Assembly (NCBI GenBank): GCA_002224055.1
Contig: AZLU01000002.1
Coordinates: 1 to 64,000, forward strand
DNA from: Pezizomycotina sp. ARF18
Lineage: Eukaryota > Ascomycota
Direction of reading: 5' to 3'
Length of the DNA stretch: 64,000 nucleotides
The stretch's first letter is position 1. Every line of letters starts with the position of its first letter. Below the pieces are notes generated by a model. The model did no database searches, was not told the origin of the DNA, and saw nothing but the letters and a program-made list of their open reading frames with translations. Shown here piece after piece: positions 23,960-34,732 of the stretch. The translations under genes were made by a program, and so were the position numbers.

Positions 23960-25328
23960 AACAAGGGTAAAACAATTACACAAGGCTCCTAACACTAGGA
24001 GCGCCTGGTATATGCCCAAGCTGCTCATCGAGTCGTTCGCTCCGTGTCCCCTCTGGTTCGGCTGTCTTGCGTACGACGGCGACGGCATCTGCAACCCCGT
24101 CTCGAACACTTCCTCCTCTTTACCGTCCGTTTGCCTCACCCTTATCGATGGGACTCCCATGATCTGGCTGACGTTATTCCTGTGATTATCGAACTGTTCT
24201 TCCTGATGATCTCCTTCTCCTCCTCAAGAATCGCAGGACGAACAAGTCTCATCTTCCACCAGACGTATACTGCAGCGGCGATGGTGACGACGATGGAAAT
24301 AGCGAGGACGACGTCGGTGATTACTTGCGAGTCGTTGGGCTTTTTGATGATAACGCCGAGGTAGACTAAATCATCTGCTTGGGAGTGGTAACGAGGCAGG
24401 CGATGAAGTAGATCCAGAAGTTTACGCCGCAGGTCGCGAAGACGCGGTGGAGAAGTGGCCGGGGATTGCGGAGAGGCGGATTAGGAAGACGATCTATTAA
24501 ATGAGAGTTATTAGTAATGCGTTCTTTCTCGAGGAGCTTTATCTTAAGGAGATTGGTGACGACATACGATGAAACCACCCTCTCGTGTGACGCGGGCCAA
24601 GGCGCAGTAGTTCAGGTTCGTGCGCTCCAGCTTCGCGGCGCGGCTTCGAAAAGCGTAACGGAAAGCGAAGAAATTGCCCACTAGAACATGTCACACTGTT
24701 AGCAAAAGCTCATAAGGTCCGCTCTGGAACCAATGGCCGAGGGAATCAGACTTACGTTCACCCAAGAAAGTTCCGGCAGCAACAATAACGAATCCCAACC
24801 AAAACCCATAAACGATACCGCAGAGTACAGCGACGATTTCGTGCCCGAAGAGCGGCGGCCAAGAGATGATGAACAGGATGACGACGGGTATTATCCACCC
24901 CCAATGAGAGCCCTTGAGCTTGTTCGACACCGGCGTGAGCCACTCGACGATCTTGGCGTGGTAGACGGCCATGAGCAGCGTTATGACGAGAAGACGGCGA
25001 GGATGACCCAGTAAACACAGAGGACTTTCGTTAGAATCAAAAGAAACGACCTTTAAAGCCGACAACGAAACAGTTATGTAAATAAAAACGATCGCAAAGG
25101 AAAAGCAGAACATACTGATGTATTTCCTGTTGTTGAAAAGCCCTTTCACTGAAAGCGCTGAAACTGGCTGTCCTGGTGACTCCCAGGGTAAAAGCCCGGC
25201 CGCGTGTCCTTCTCTATCGTCGATGTATTGCTGCTCGTGCTCGCGTCGCTGATTCCCCGTGCCCGCTGCGAGGCGGTCGGCTGTAGTTCGTACCCGCGTT
25301 CCGTGTCATGGTCGTTGTTGACTGCCAT
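23960..25328 (-). CDS. TVP38/TMEM64 (VTT-domain) membrane protein
   Basis: Members of this family are multi-pass endomembrane proteins (TVP38, TMEM64, DedA kin), linked to vesicle traffic and lipid scrambling. Seen: hydrophilic N-terminus MAVNNDHDTERGYELQPT; KGLFNNRKYI; a hydrophobic segment with LLMAVYHAKIVEWL; the VTT core FGHEIVAVLCGIVYGFWLGF then AAGTFLGE; GNFFAFRYAFRSRAAKLE; IRLSAIPGHFSTAVFATCGV; TPKQ and VYLGVIIKK; and a last helix VVLAISIVVTIAAAVYVWWK. Introns: 25,025-25,115, 24,681-24,755 and 24,494-24,567, all with good sites. The cytoplasmic tail reads VSQIMGVPSIRVRQTDGKEE to about 23,960; the exact stop depends on a frame slip near 24,210. Other slips lie near 25,146, 24,970 and 24,370. 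Confidence 0.85.
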
Positions 25329-28300
25329 AATCCTTTCCCTTTCCTGTCCGTTCCAAATCCTCCTTTGAACTTTCCTTGAAAAAACGAATGTCGAGTGCTA
25401 TAAATATCCCTTCTCTCTCCTAACCCCCTTACTTAGTCCGACGATGACGATGACGATGCGATAAAAGCTTGATGGTAGTGAACCGCTGCTATAAGCACCA
25501 TCGATAGATAACGAAGATGATAATAAGAGCTTTGAAAGAAATAGTAAAGTAAGAGATCTAGAAGTAAGAGGGGCGGGTCGAGAGAAAAGGGGGGTTAATA
25601 CTTTGTATATAAAGAATGTACCAAGGGAATTTATTTCTCAGATTGAGACGGTGCTGTATGTAAATAGACAGTCTTTAATGTTACATCTTATTACCAATAA
25701 CAAAATAGGGGGCGCCCATGCTTGGAAGGCGGTGTGGGTGCTTGTGTGCGTGGGTTCGATTTGTGTGCTATTCTAGTCTATACTTAATTTTATAAAACAA
25801 CGCCGCACAAGAAAATATGAAGAAAGTGTTAAATTAAAAGAGATATACGACAGGTATAAGAAGCTGCAGGGCATGTTTTAGTTATTGGCTGTCAATAACA
25901 ATCAAAAGAAAAGGGTACCTTATTGTAGAAGGGTGGCGGAAGGTCTGCGCCATCCAGTAAGAGCGCCCAGAGTCCCAAACGAGCGAATCTACTTTAATTA
26001 GCAATTTCGTTCCGGATGGTGGGTGGTCTTGGACTGGTCTTGTCCAATCTCAGGAACCAATTGGAGTGAAGTGGTACCTGTTACGGGAGATGCATGTCAT
26101 CCAGTAAATAAGAGGGAAGGCACAATTCGCACCGAATCGTACACAAGGCTAAACAGCCCTCCGTTTCTAGAGCAATTCCATCTCGTTGTACAATGTATAT
26201 CGTTCTTTCCTTCTGGAATTTGTCTGTGTTGTGTTGTTCTATAGTGATTCTTGCCGCCTATTTCTGTTCCTGCTTGATGCTTGGAGAATCTTCACAGCCG
26301 ACCGTCCCTGAACATGATCTCGACTCTTCAGCCATCACGGTTTCGGCTCCTTTTTTTCTGCTTCTTCTTTCCTTGTCTTCAATGCCCTTATCGATTTCGC
26401 AATCTCGTGAAACGGGGTATATCATGGCTGTGCTATCGCTCAGCGTGGGTTACAATCAGGTTTCAAGAGCGTCTTGGAGATTAAGCCATGTTGTTATCGA
26501 GACATGGACACAAACCCCTCCCCGGCTCGACTCGTTTTTTCTCGCCGTCTTTCGTGCTTCATATGCACACGTGCACCACACTCCCGAAACCCACGCCTTT
26601 TTCTGCTTCTTATCTGTGTCTGTGTCAGGGCAAGCTCGAAGCTCTCGAGTTCGACAAAAGAGACACACGGCAGATAACGGCTGCATGGTTAATGATATTC
26701 TCGACTCGTACAAAACAACTTTCTACTAACGTCGTACTATTAATCAATGTGGATGTCGTGGGACTCCAACACAACACAACAACAAGCTCGAGCTTCTGAG
26801 TTCGCGGGTAACCAGATGTCTCGTTTCTCCTTCTTTCTGGCTAATATCGTTTCCTTTGCCAGTAAATACGAGTATTCATAAGCAGGAATAAAAAAAAAAC
26901 GGCCGACGGAATTACCGGGAGTAACGAAAGGAAAATAATTTCGCGCGGAAGAAAAGGTATCCGAAAATAAATATCGTCGTACTTTTTGTCCGACCACGGG
27001 AGTTTTAAAAGCCGAACGAAAGCAAGCAGCAAACAACTGGATCAAAAGAAAAGAACGGCAGATAGATAATACATTACATGGAAATGTTCATTCTGTTGTT
27101 TGCAACGCTTCTGATGGAGTCATGATCATAACAATACTACACAGTCGCTTGAAATTTTTAGTTTGCTTTGCGTTTGCTCATGCTCTAGGAGCTGCAGGTA
27201 AGACGCCCAGCCACATGACATCTCGAAGGACGCTTCGCCCAAGGCTAAGATTATCAACAACCCCAAGGCTGACGAGAGGTCAACAGGGAGCTATAAATAA
27301 ATCCTACATCGGCTAAGTCAAAGCAGAAAAGCCATAAGAGTACCTGCCCTCGTATTGCAGGGCTTCAAAACGTTTGTCTAGGTTGACCTCGGTACTGTTT
27401 TCTGTTTCTCTTAGCGACGGAATAAATCGTGAATCTTCAGCAACAACAACAATAATGATATCGCGACATCCGGGCTTCCGTGGCATCCTGGAACGAACAA
27501 TAACACAAGTACTATGGTGCAGAATACTGCCAATTTTTTATTTTTTTTAAATAGAGCTTATGATCTTAAATAATACTTATGACGTTTCCTTGAGCCGCGC
27601 CCGATATGTAGTGTTAGTTCGGTTTGAGTAAGTGACATTTATTCGAAGCCAAGACGGAGAATTGTTGCGAGGCCTTGGTGGTTCATTTCTCGGGTATCAT
27701 CGGCCGTTGTACAACGATGATGATATTTTAGAGCTTACCTGGTTAGATATATTTAACATACCCCAAATTTGTTGATCTGTCTCCTGCAGAAATGTTTGAT
27801 AGACGTGATGCTTCGTCTTTCTACATGAATAGGCTCTACGTTCAATGTCACCAACGGCACAAACTTAGGCATATTGTTCTACTTCGAAAAAGATCAAATG
27901 AATATTGATACTGCAAGATTGTAACGCCCTAACTTGTGTTCGGTTAAGCAGCGAATGCGGCAATACTGTCAGAATGTATCTACTTTATGTATTATGATAG
28001 TCTCAAGCTTTGCATATAAGCGCAAACTTCAACTTACTCAGCCTTGTTTCCAAGATCGTCACGAAATAACATTCTCAGGTAATCCCAGGATTAACTCCTT
28101 GTAAAATCCGTTGGAGGTAGGATTTCTTGTCTTCATTTCCTTTTTGAAATAATAAACCCATCGACGTAATTAAACACAAGCAAGGGTTAACCACGCGGTC
28201 AATGCATTACGGCCGAATACCATCGCCAGAAAATACATACTGGAAAGATTAACCTGCAGGGCACTGTCTCCAGTAGCAGTAGCGAGGGCAACTGCGGTTG

Positions 28301-30330
28301 CCTCTTGGCTCCAGGACCTCAGCCCACTACAATGTTCGTGAGTAATCTCGCGAGAAATACTACGAATCGCAACTGCAAAGGTCGTTTGTTTATGTGATTT
28401 AAACTTTCTGAACATGGCCGAGGAACATTGCGTGGAAACAATAAAAAATAGATTCGCAGATCCCACAGTTTAATCTTCAATCTGAATACGATTAGACATC
28501 TGGGACCCGTAGGTATGTCAATATTAACCTTTTCCCTCTGCGAAAGTTTTTGCGCAGGAGCGACCGAGTCGGCGCGCCTTACCCAAGCATAAGTTCACGA
28601 GGTCTGAAAGAAATATAACAGCCACCCGTTCTTATTTCGCATTTTCGCTTTACGGTTCATAATCAGCTCTGCTCACTGCTCAGCGAATCGAAGTTTCGTG
28701 CATTGTCATTAAACATCACCCTTCTGGACCCTTCTCAATATATCGTGTTTCCTTTGAAACAAGTTTCAGTCAACATTACATGACCGACAAACCCCTCTCC
28801 CCTCACTACGCATGAATGAACTCATTAATGTTTATTGCGATTGCATTCAACTTAGGCGAGCGATCTACACCATCTTGATCATCAGATCTAGAAAGTTTAA
28901 TGTCGTTATCCTCTTATATAGCGTAGTAATAATTAGAGTATTACTTTCTAGAAATAGCCTGGTGATAAAATCGGTGGCGCTATAAACTCATCAGCGATAA
29001 GCAGGTGGGTGGCGAGATTGTCAGATTTTAGTTCTATTGATAATGCGTTGGATTTCAGTAATAATGCTCCTTCCAAAGTGACTGGACGAAGGATGGAAGT
29101 TTGCCTAGGCCCCACCATCTACTCAAGTCTAGAGAGAAACGCTTAAAGATAGTTATCGATCGATAATCAGCTCGGAAACGCAATAAACAGTCATTGGGAA
29201 TCTGCCAAGTCCAATTCTCACACGGCGAGAAGGATGTAGGGGCTCAAGGGTGGCAAAGCAAATACGTGAGCTCGTATCTCAATTACGACAATAAGCGGAG
29301 AGGACACAAGCAATGAACGAGAGTCTTTACGAGTTTCACGATGCATAGATATCGTGATACATCTGCTCTCGCTTGACTCATCGTACTGAAGCAGCTACGA
29401 TAGTGGCTTTACGAGTGGAATATTCTATAGTATTTCTTCGGCCATATATAGATTTCTTTTGCTATAAACGTGTGACTATCTCATCGTCTGCAAAGACCGC
29501 GGGCTTCCGGATTAGCTCAATATTTAGAGAGCGGAGAAACCGAAGACTCGAACCTATCGCGTTCTGATTACATTTCATGTAGTATTCCGTGAGACATTGC
29601 GATCTTATTTGAGTTCAAGTTTAGCCGCTTATCTTCTATTTTCTCTCGATATTGTAAATTTCTAGACGGCCCAGCTTTATTCACATTGCGCCCTTGCATA
29701 CGGGTATCGTGCCTTGGAAATGCCTCTACTACACCTCCTCTCTTGAACTTGCAGATCCGATAATCTCTTTTCGGCGACCGGGGGAATGCCCAACCCTTCG
29801 AACTACTATCAACCCACAACCGGTTCCCGCCTTTTACTAATATTTTTATAAAGTATACAGTATGAACCTTCTAGAAACCGAATCTGCCTGAACTATCCTC
29901 CTCATTAACTAAGCGGGGGGCTTTTGTCTCGGGTAAGTTGAGGGAGAGCCTTAGTACAGTAGTTCTATCGAGATCCACATGGGTAGTGTGTTTTCTAATC
30001 TCTTTTTGCTGTGGGTAGTAAACCACAGGTGTATACATACGATAATAATACTTTGCATTCCGGTCCGCATCATCTCGGCGAATTATTCTCACCCTTCCCA
30101 CCAACCCCCTTTCCTCTAGGCTGATGCTATATAAAACCATCAAGTTAAAGCAAATCTCCTCGACCTCTATAAAACCTCCGTAGCCGTACTTTTTTTTTGT
30201 TTCCTTGAAGGCGTCCCTGTCTTAACGGTTCTCTTTTTCTTTCTCGATCTCGCTTGATCACATCCTTTCCATTCCATTCCTGGAGTCTGCCGAAAAGGAC
30301 TCTCAAGGGGAAAAGTGAAAAGAGAGGATT
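25329..30330. other. Gene-poor region of about 5 kb
   Basis: I see no supported gene. The longest frame (26,193-26,729, plus) has a hydrophobic start but no codon or motif pattern that convinces me. The segment contains several AT-rich stretches and a C/A-type simple sequence near 27,440, but no terminal repeats, RIP-like block or tRNA cloverleaf. Non-coding transcripts cannot be excluded from sequence alone. Confidence 0.45.
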
Positions 30331-30339
30331 ACTTACCAA

Positions 30340-31018
30340 TTGAACATACAACGGAGTCAAGCCACAGTATTCGCAGCCTCCAATATGCCTCTTAAAATCG
30401 CAGACATCTTTTCGTTCGGCGCGGCTCCGCGGAAAGCAAGCCCGTACAAGATCAGCGGGCCGGTCGAGCTCATGAACCCGGGGATACCCAGGACCACAAC
30501 CGTGAGGAGAGCAAATTCGCGGAAGTCGAGGCCCGACGCACCCAGAGTGACAAAGAGCAGCAACAGCAGCAACGTCCCCACAGTGCCAGATCGCCGCCGC
30601 CTATCAAATGCAAATGCAGCCCGTCTGGGCTACTACGAGACTTATACCCAGGAACAATGAGACTGCGTTCCTTAGACGCAACTTATCGATGAGCAGGGAG
30701 GCAGCATTCATGCGGAGGTCTTCCATGTTCTTCGCCTCCGCCACCGAATCGCGGGGAACTCGCTCAATGGCGCTGGGAAGCCGGCTGTTCCAGCCAAGGA
30801 TGGGATCCAAAGTAGGAAGGGCTCGGTAGTTCCCGTACTCAACCTGGTAGCAGTGGCAGCACCAAGGGTACATGCTTCAAGGGTCGCAGACGGAACGAGT
30901 CGATAGTAGCCGCTATGATCGCGGAGATACACCTGGATCTGGAGGCGCGGAGACCCGTATAGCCGTGGTTGACCAGTCGGAAGACCGTAACAACAGCAAA
31001 ATTAACAACAACAGAGAC
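30340..31018 (-). CDS. Multi-pass membrane protein, family not recognised
   Basis: The minus strand reads SVVVNFAVVTVFRLVNHGYT, then LPTLDPILGWNSRLPSAIER, RMNAASLLIDKLRLRNAVSL followed by FLGISLVVAQTGCIC, and LLLLLLFVTLGASGLDFREF, ALLTVVVLGIPGFMSSTGPL. That makes three to four hydrophobic helices with short hydrophilic links, in three frames joined by slips. The last segment stops at 30,357. I recognise no family. It is divergent from the disordered-protein gene starting at 31,139, with only about 120 bp between. The plus-strand frame over the same DNA is basic and low in structure, and I consider it the shadow. Confidence 0.45.
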
Positions 31019-31138
31019 AGATCATCTCCAGGCAATTAAACCTTCTGCGGGACTGGGTGGAGAAAGACAACAAGCAACCGACGTTGGTATCCCTAGCCTA
31101 AAGCTTGTTCTTGCAGGCAATAATAATAAAACAACAAC

Positions 31139-32115
31139 ATGATAAAAATAAAGTCCTCCGGAGCGACGCCGGGCATGTATTTCGGAGACTACAAGATTAA
31201 AGAGTCCCATGTAACTGAAACAGAGCTTCGTGTGGAAGACGACTCGGTCTCGCCAATTTCACCGATGCCATCTCCTTTCCCCGGCCTCACAACTGTTCTG
31301 GTGGAACTAAAGCAGCAGGGAACGGATGATGAGGCACCGAAAGGGAAGGAGGATTCTAGAACAACCTTAACCCCAGATAAAGACGAACTCTCTGGGAAAA
31401 TCAAGAAATCTTCGATAGCGCGTGGAGGAAGTCATTGCATTACACGCAGCTGTCCGACAGCTGGGACTCTAAACTCTCCTTTTCGTCATCGACGATCACG
31501 ATCGGGATCGATGCTGAGACGGCCTCATATTCGCGGAATGCGTCTGTAAATACGACCTCAGCATCGGATTTTAACGGCTACGGCGACGATGAAGAAGACG
31601 TTGGCTATGGAGTGGATCTTTTCCCGCCGATGTCTGACGAAAAGCGCATCTCGATGACGTGGAAGCTGCTCTGGAATATGAGGAAATCCCAGCGGGACGA
31701 TTATGAGGAAGACTCGCCCGTCTCTGAAACACCGGATTCGCAAATTCAAAGCTACAGCTACGAGGGTTCGAGCTTAGCGAACTATGAATTTCCAAGCGAT
31801 AACCTAAAGTTCAGCGATCTCCGGACGTCAAGAGAGACATCGCAGCAGCAACAGCAGCATTATCAAGAAACCCTGGCGGAAACTTCAATATTGAACCTCG
31901 GTAGTTTTCAGAATAATTTCTATCACGACATTTCTGAACGAGCTGAGCCAAAAGCGCAAACGAACTTCAGGCGTCAGAGCCTTCTAAGCGCAACATGGAC
32001 AAGGTCGAAGTACGGCCAATACGGCCAACTTCCAGGCAACAAAGTCAACGCCGCCCCGTTGGCGTCTGATACTTATGACATAGATCACATAATTGCATCA
32101 TATATGTATACATAG
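31139..32115 (+). CDS. Disordered acidic protein with C-terminal TYDID motif
   Basis: The frame from 31,139 is Ser/Pro/Glu-rich (VEDDSVSPISPMPSPFPGL) and passes by one slip near 31,430 into a second frame rich in Ser, Asp, Tyr and Gln. That frame contains MSDEKRISMTWKLLWNMRKS, a Gln run, and ends with ASDTYDIDHIIASYMYT at 32,115. No signal, membrane or known catalytic domain. The ending resembles that of the minus-strand gene at 48.8-50.3 kb (TYDIDSILDAYAPSPV), which suggests a shared linear motif. Function unknown. Confidence 0.5.
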
Positions 32116-33616
32116 TAGTAGTAGTAATATATATTCTTAATAATCTTTTAACTATAATACTTTCATAATTATTGGAGAGCCTTATACCCGGCAGCGCAAT
32201 TTGAAGATGCACTAGTGAAAATCCAGAAGCTTGACAGAAGCATACGTTGCCGATCTCGCAGGGCTCAAAGATTTTATTCCCTTGGAACTATGCTTATCAT
32301 AAGGGATTTAGGATCAAATATATAATTATATAACTTGATTTTCAAAATCTAGCTTTCGGATCTTGCCTCTCTTCTACCGAAGACGAATATTCACGAATAC
32401 ATAGTATGCTTGATTGCCAGCTTCCTATTCTATTCAGAGATTCGGGATCGAAGGGTAAGGTGTAATTCACCAACCCGGTACGATATAAATTAACTCAGTG
32501 CTTCCAAACTTCTTCCCCTCACGACCGCGGGGATGGGATGATTTAAATTCCCAGTTTTAGTCTGGCGGTTATATTGCCAACAACGGCTATAACAGCGATT
32601 GATTGAAGAAGGAAAACGCCATAACCGTTACTGCTGTTGGTTTCTAGTGGTTTCTAGAGTCAAAAATAGTTCATCCGTTTGCGATCGGTCTGGATAAATA
32701 CTCAAAAAGAACGAGAAGAGCGAGACGATGATTCAGTATTGTTAGTGTTCATGTACTAGACGGGTGTGTGATTCACCACTATAAGTCTGTTGTTTCGGAT
32801 TATTCTCCTTTCTTTCTCTATTTCAGACATTTCATGCTTTAAACCGTTATCTGAAATACCAACACACGTTTCTAGTTTTCTTCTTAATTCTGATACAATC
32901 GATAATAGGTGTAATAGGCCAATGAAATAGAGTAGAATAGTCTTTGGGTGTTAACTCCCTGATGTTTTGAAGAAGAAGAGTGAGGAGATTGGGGGGGTTT
33001 CTTCTGCCGGAGGTTTCCCTTTCTGTTCAACTGAGGAGTCTCGAGTGTTGGTTCCCGGAAATAAGACCACAAAGAGTGAAAACCCTCATTTACCAGGGAA
33101 AAGACGAGAAGAAGAAAACTTATACAATCATCATCAAGTGAAATTAGATTACATGCAGATTCACACGGAAGATAATTCGCCTTTCGGTATAAACCGAGTT
33201 TGGTTACCTGCTGGTTCATATTACTATCATTGTATTATTACATGAGACCCTTTGGCTTTTTGATCTCGTTGCTTTTTTCTTGCCTCTTCTCTGTTTTTTT
33301 TTTCTTTTTTTTTCTTGTTAACGGAGGAAGTGTTCTCTTTCATATCATTTGACATCGTTCTTCGGAGGAGAAAGCTCAGGGATCCGAGGAGAGAACCCCT
33401 GAACCCTCAACTCTTCGGTGGAGAATATCACGTACCGAAACTTCTCCGTTGCTCAGCCTCCCCTGCGAGAGTTTTTCCCCGCAAGAGACTGCTATTTTCA
33501 TATCCAACAGAGTGTTGTGGATACTCGCTGAGTATTATTCATTGCATAGTATAGGCAAAAGAGCAAGCAACAGTAATAGCGATAGCAGACAGCGCAGCGG
33601 AGTAACTATAATATAG

Positions 33617-33644
33617 TTTTTTTTTTTTTTTTTTTTTTTTTTTT
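33617..33644. repeat. Poly-T run (28 nt)
   Basis: An uninterrupted T run. On the minus strand it would be the poly-A end of a retroposed sequence, but I see no target duplication or element body next to it, so it may be plain slippage. Confidence 0.8.
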
Positions 33645-33820
33645 GGGTCTGCTACTTGCTACAGCCTGGCATCGGACGATGATCTCCGCAATTTCGTTAC
33701 CACTGGACCTATCCAAAACGTCAAATATCCGTTCTTAACGTACGGTTGACTGTATGATGTAGGAGATTTATTATTTGAAATCTGAAATCTATAGTATCTG
33801 TCCCATCGACGGAATTTTCG

Positions 33821-33830
33821 TGTATATATA
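33821..33830 (+). promoter_or_regulatory. TATA-like element of the HsbA-like gene
   Basis: TGTATATATA lies about 220 bp before the ATG at 34,052. The DNA between is C/T- and CA-rich as in leaders of strongly expressed fungal genes. Position and sequence only; the transcription start is not known. Confidence 0.4.
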
Positions 33831-34051
33831 GGACGACATCTCGGACCTTTCGAAGCAATATTCTCGAAGCATCATCATTCCCCACAACAATCTATCTATA
33901 TAACAACATCTAGATCGAGCATATCCAGGAGATATCTTCGCTAACTTAACTATCTACTTAACTCTACGACTACTAAAACGTCAAACCCTTTTAATTTCTA
34001 AAGTAATCCTTTTTTCGTTTTACGAAACTTTTCTTAATTCACACATTCAAA

Positions 34052-34732
34052 ATGCAGTTCAAGCAGCTCTTCCTCCTCGCTACCGCTTTCGCCTCCGTCT
34101 CCGCCGGATGCATCCCCGCCTACGCTGGTGGCCAGCAAGGTGGCCAGCAGGGTGGTCAGCAGGGCGGTTCTCAGGCTCCGGCCCCGACCGGTGGATCTCA
34201 GCAGGGTGGATCTCAGCAAGGAGGCTCTCAGCAGGGCGGCTCCCAGGCCGGCGCCGGTGGTAGCGGAGCGACCAGCGCTGCCGCCACCGCCATCATCAAC
34301 GGCATCACCGACATCGGCAAGCAGATGGGTAATCTCAAGACCGCCGTCGAGGGCGTCAATAGCCTCGGAGATGCCCTGAAGGTCCAGGGTGTCACCAAGG
34401 ACCTCACCGCCGCCATCAAGAAGGCCGACTCCGCCGCTAAGAGCGCCGGCAAGCTCAGCGATGCTGACTCCACCGCCGTTGTTACCGCCTCCGCTGCTCT
34501 CCTCTCCCCGATCCAAGACTCGCTCGGTGCCCTGAATGGCAAGGCTGCGGAATTCAAGAAGCTGGGCGTCGCCCCCATCGTTAAGAACATCGTCGGCGGC
34601 CTCCAGAGTGATACCGATTCCTTCATCAAATCGCTCGGTGGCGCCTGCACTGCCAACGACCAGGCGACTATCCAGACCGCCGGCCAGACCATCGACGACG
34701 GCTTCAAGAAGGCTCTCGCCAACTTCAATTAA
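34052..34732 (+). CDS. HsbA-type secreted hydrophobic-surface-binding protein
   Basis: A complete single-exon frame of 226 residues. It opens with a clear signal peptide MQFKQLFLLATAFASVSA, then GCIPAY, a Gly/Gln/Ser-rich repeat region of QQGG and GGSQ units (residues about 26-68), and an alpha-helical domain rich in Ala, Lys and Asp. That domain includes IINGITDIGKQMGNLKTAVE near its start and GGACTANDQATIQ near its end, as in the HsbA/cell-wall galactomannoprotein family. Aspergillus HsbA binds hydrophobic polyester surfaces and recruits a cutinase; the cutinase-like gene at 47.4 kb makes this relevant. The ATG has A at -3 (TTCAAAATG). The QGG insert between signal peptide and domain is unusual and may act as a sticky spacer. 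This is the only long gene in the window with no frame slip. Confidence 0.85.
   Translation: MQFKQLFLLATAFASVSAGCIPAYAGGQQGGQQGGQQGGSQAPAPTGGSQQGGSQQGGSQQGGSQAGAGGSGATSAAATAIINGITDIGKQMGNLKTAVEGVNSLGDALKVQGVTKDLTAAIKKADSAAKSAGKLSDADSTAVVTASAALLSPIQDSLGALNGKAAEFKKLGVAPIVKNIVGGLQSDTDSFIKSLGGACTANDQATIQTAGQTIDDGFKKALANFN

Larger units (their letters stand above)
32116..34051. other. Intergenic region with HsbA promoter
   Basis: About 1.9 kb without a supported gene. It contains a 28-base T run at 33,617-33,644 and, just upstream of the HsbA-like gene, a TATA-like TGTATATATA at 33,821 followed by a pyrimidine- and CA-rich leader. Frames near 32,967-33,245 on both strands show nothing recognisable. 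Confidence 0.5.

Noticed and set aside
26193-26729. 178-codon plus-strand frame with hydrophobic N-terminus
   Set aside because: The composition looks like read-through of T/C-rich non-coding DNA. There is no recognised motif, no intron logic, and the opposite strand is equally open.
34034-34728. Long minus-strand frames opposite the HsbA-like gene
   Set aside because: Gly/Leu/Asp and Ala/Leu-rich shadows of a codon-biased, GC-rich gene; the plus-strand frame has a signal peptide and a family domain.
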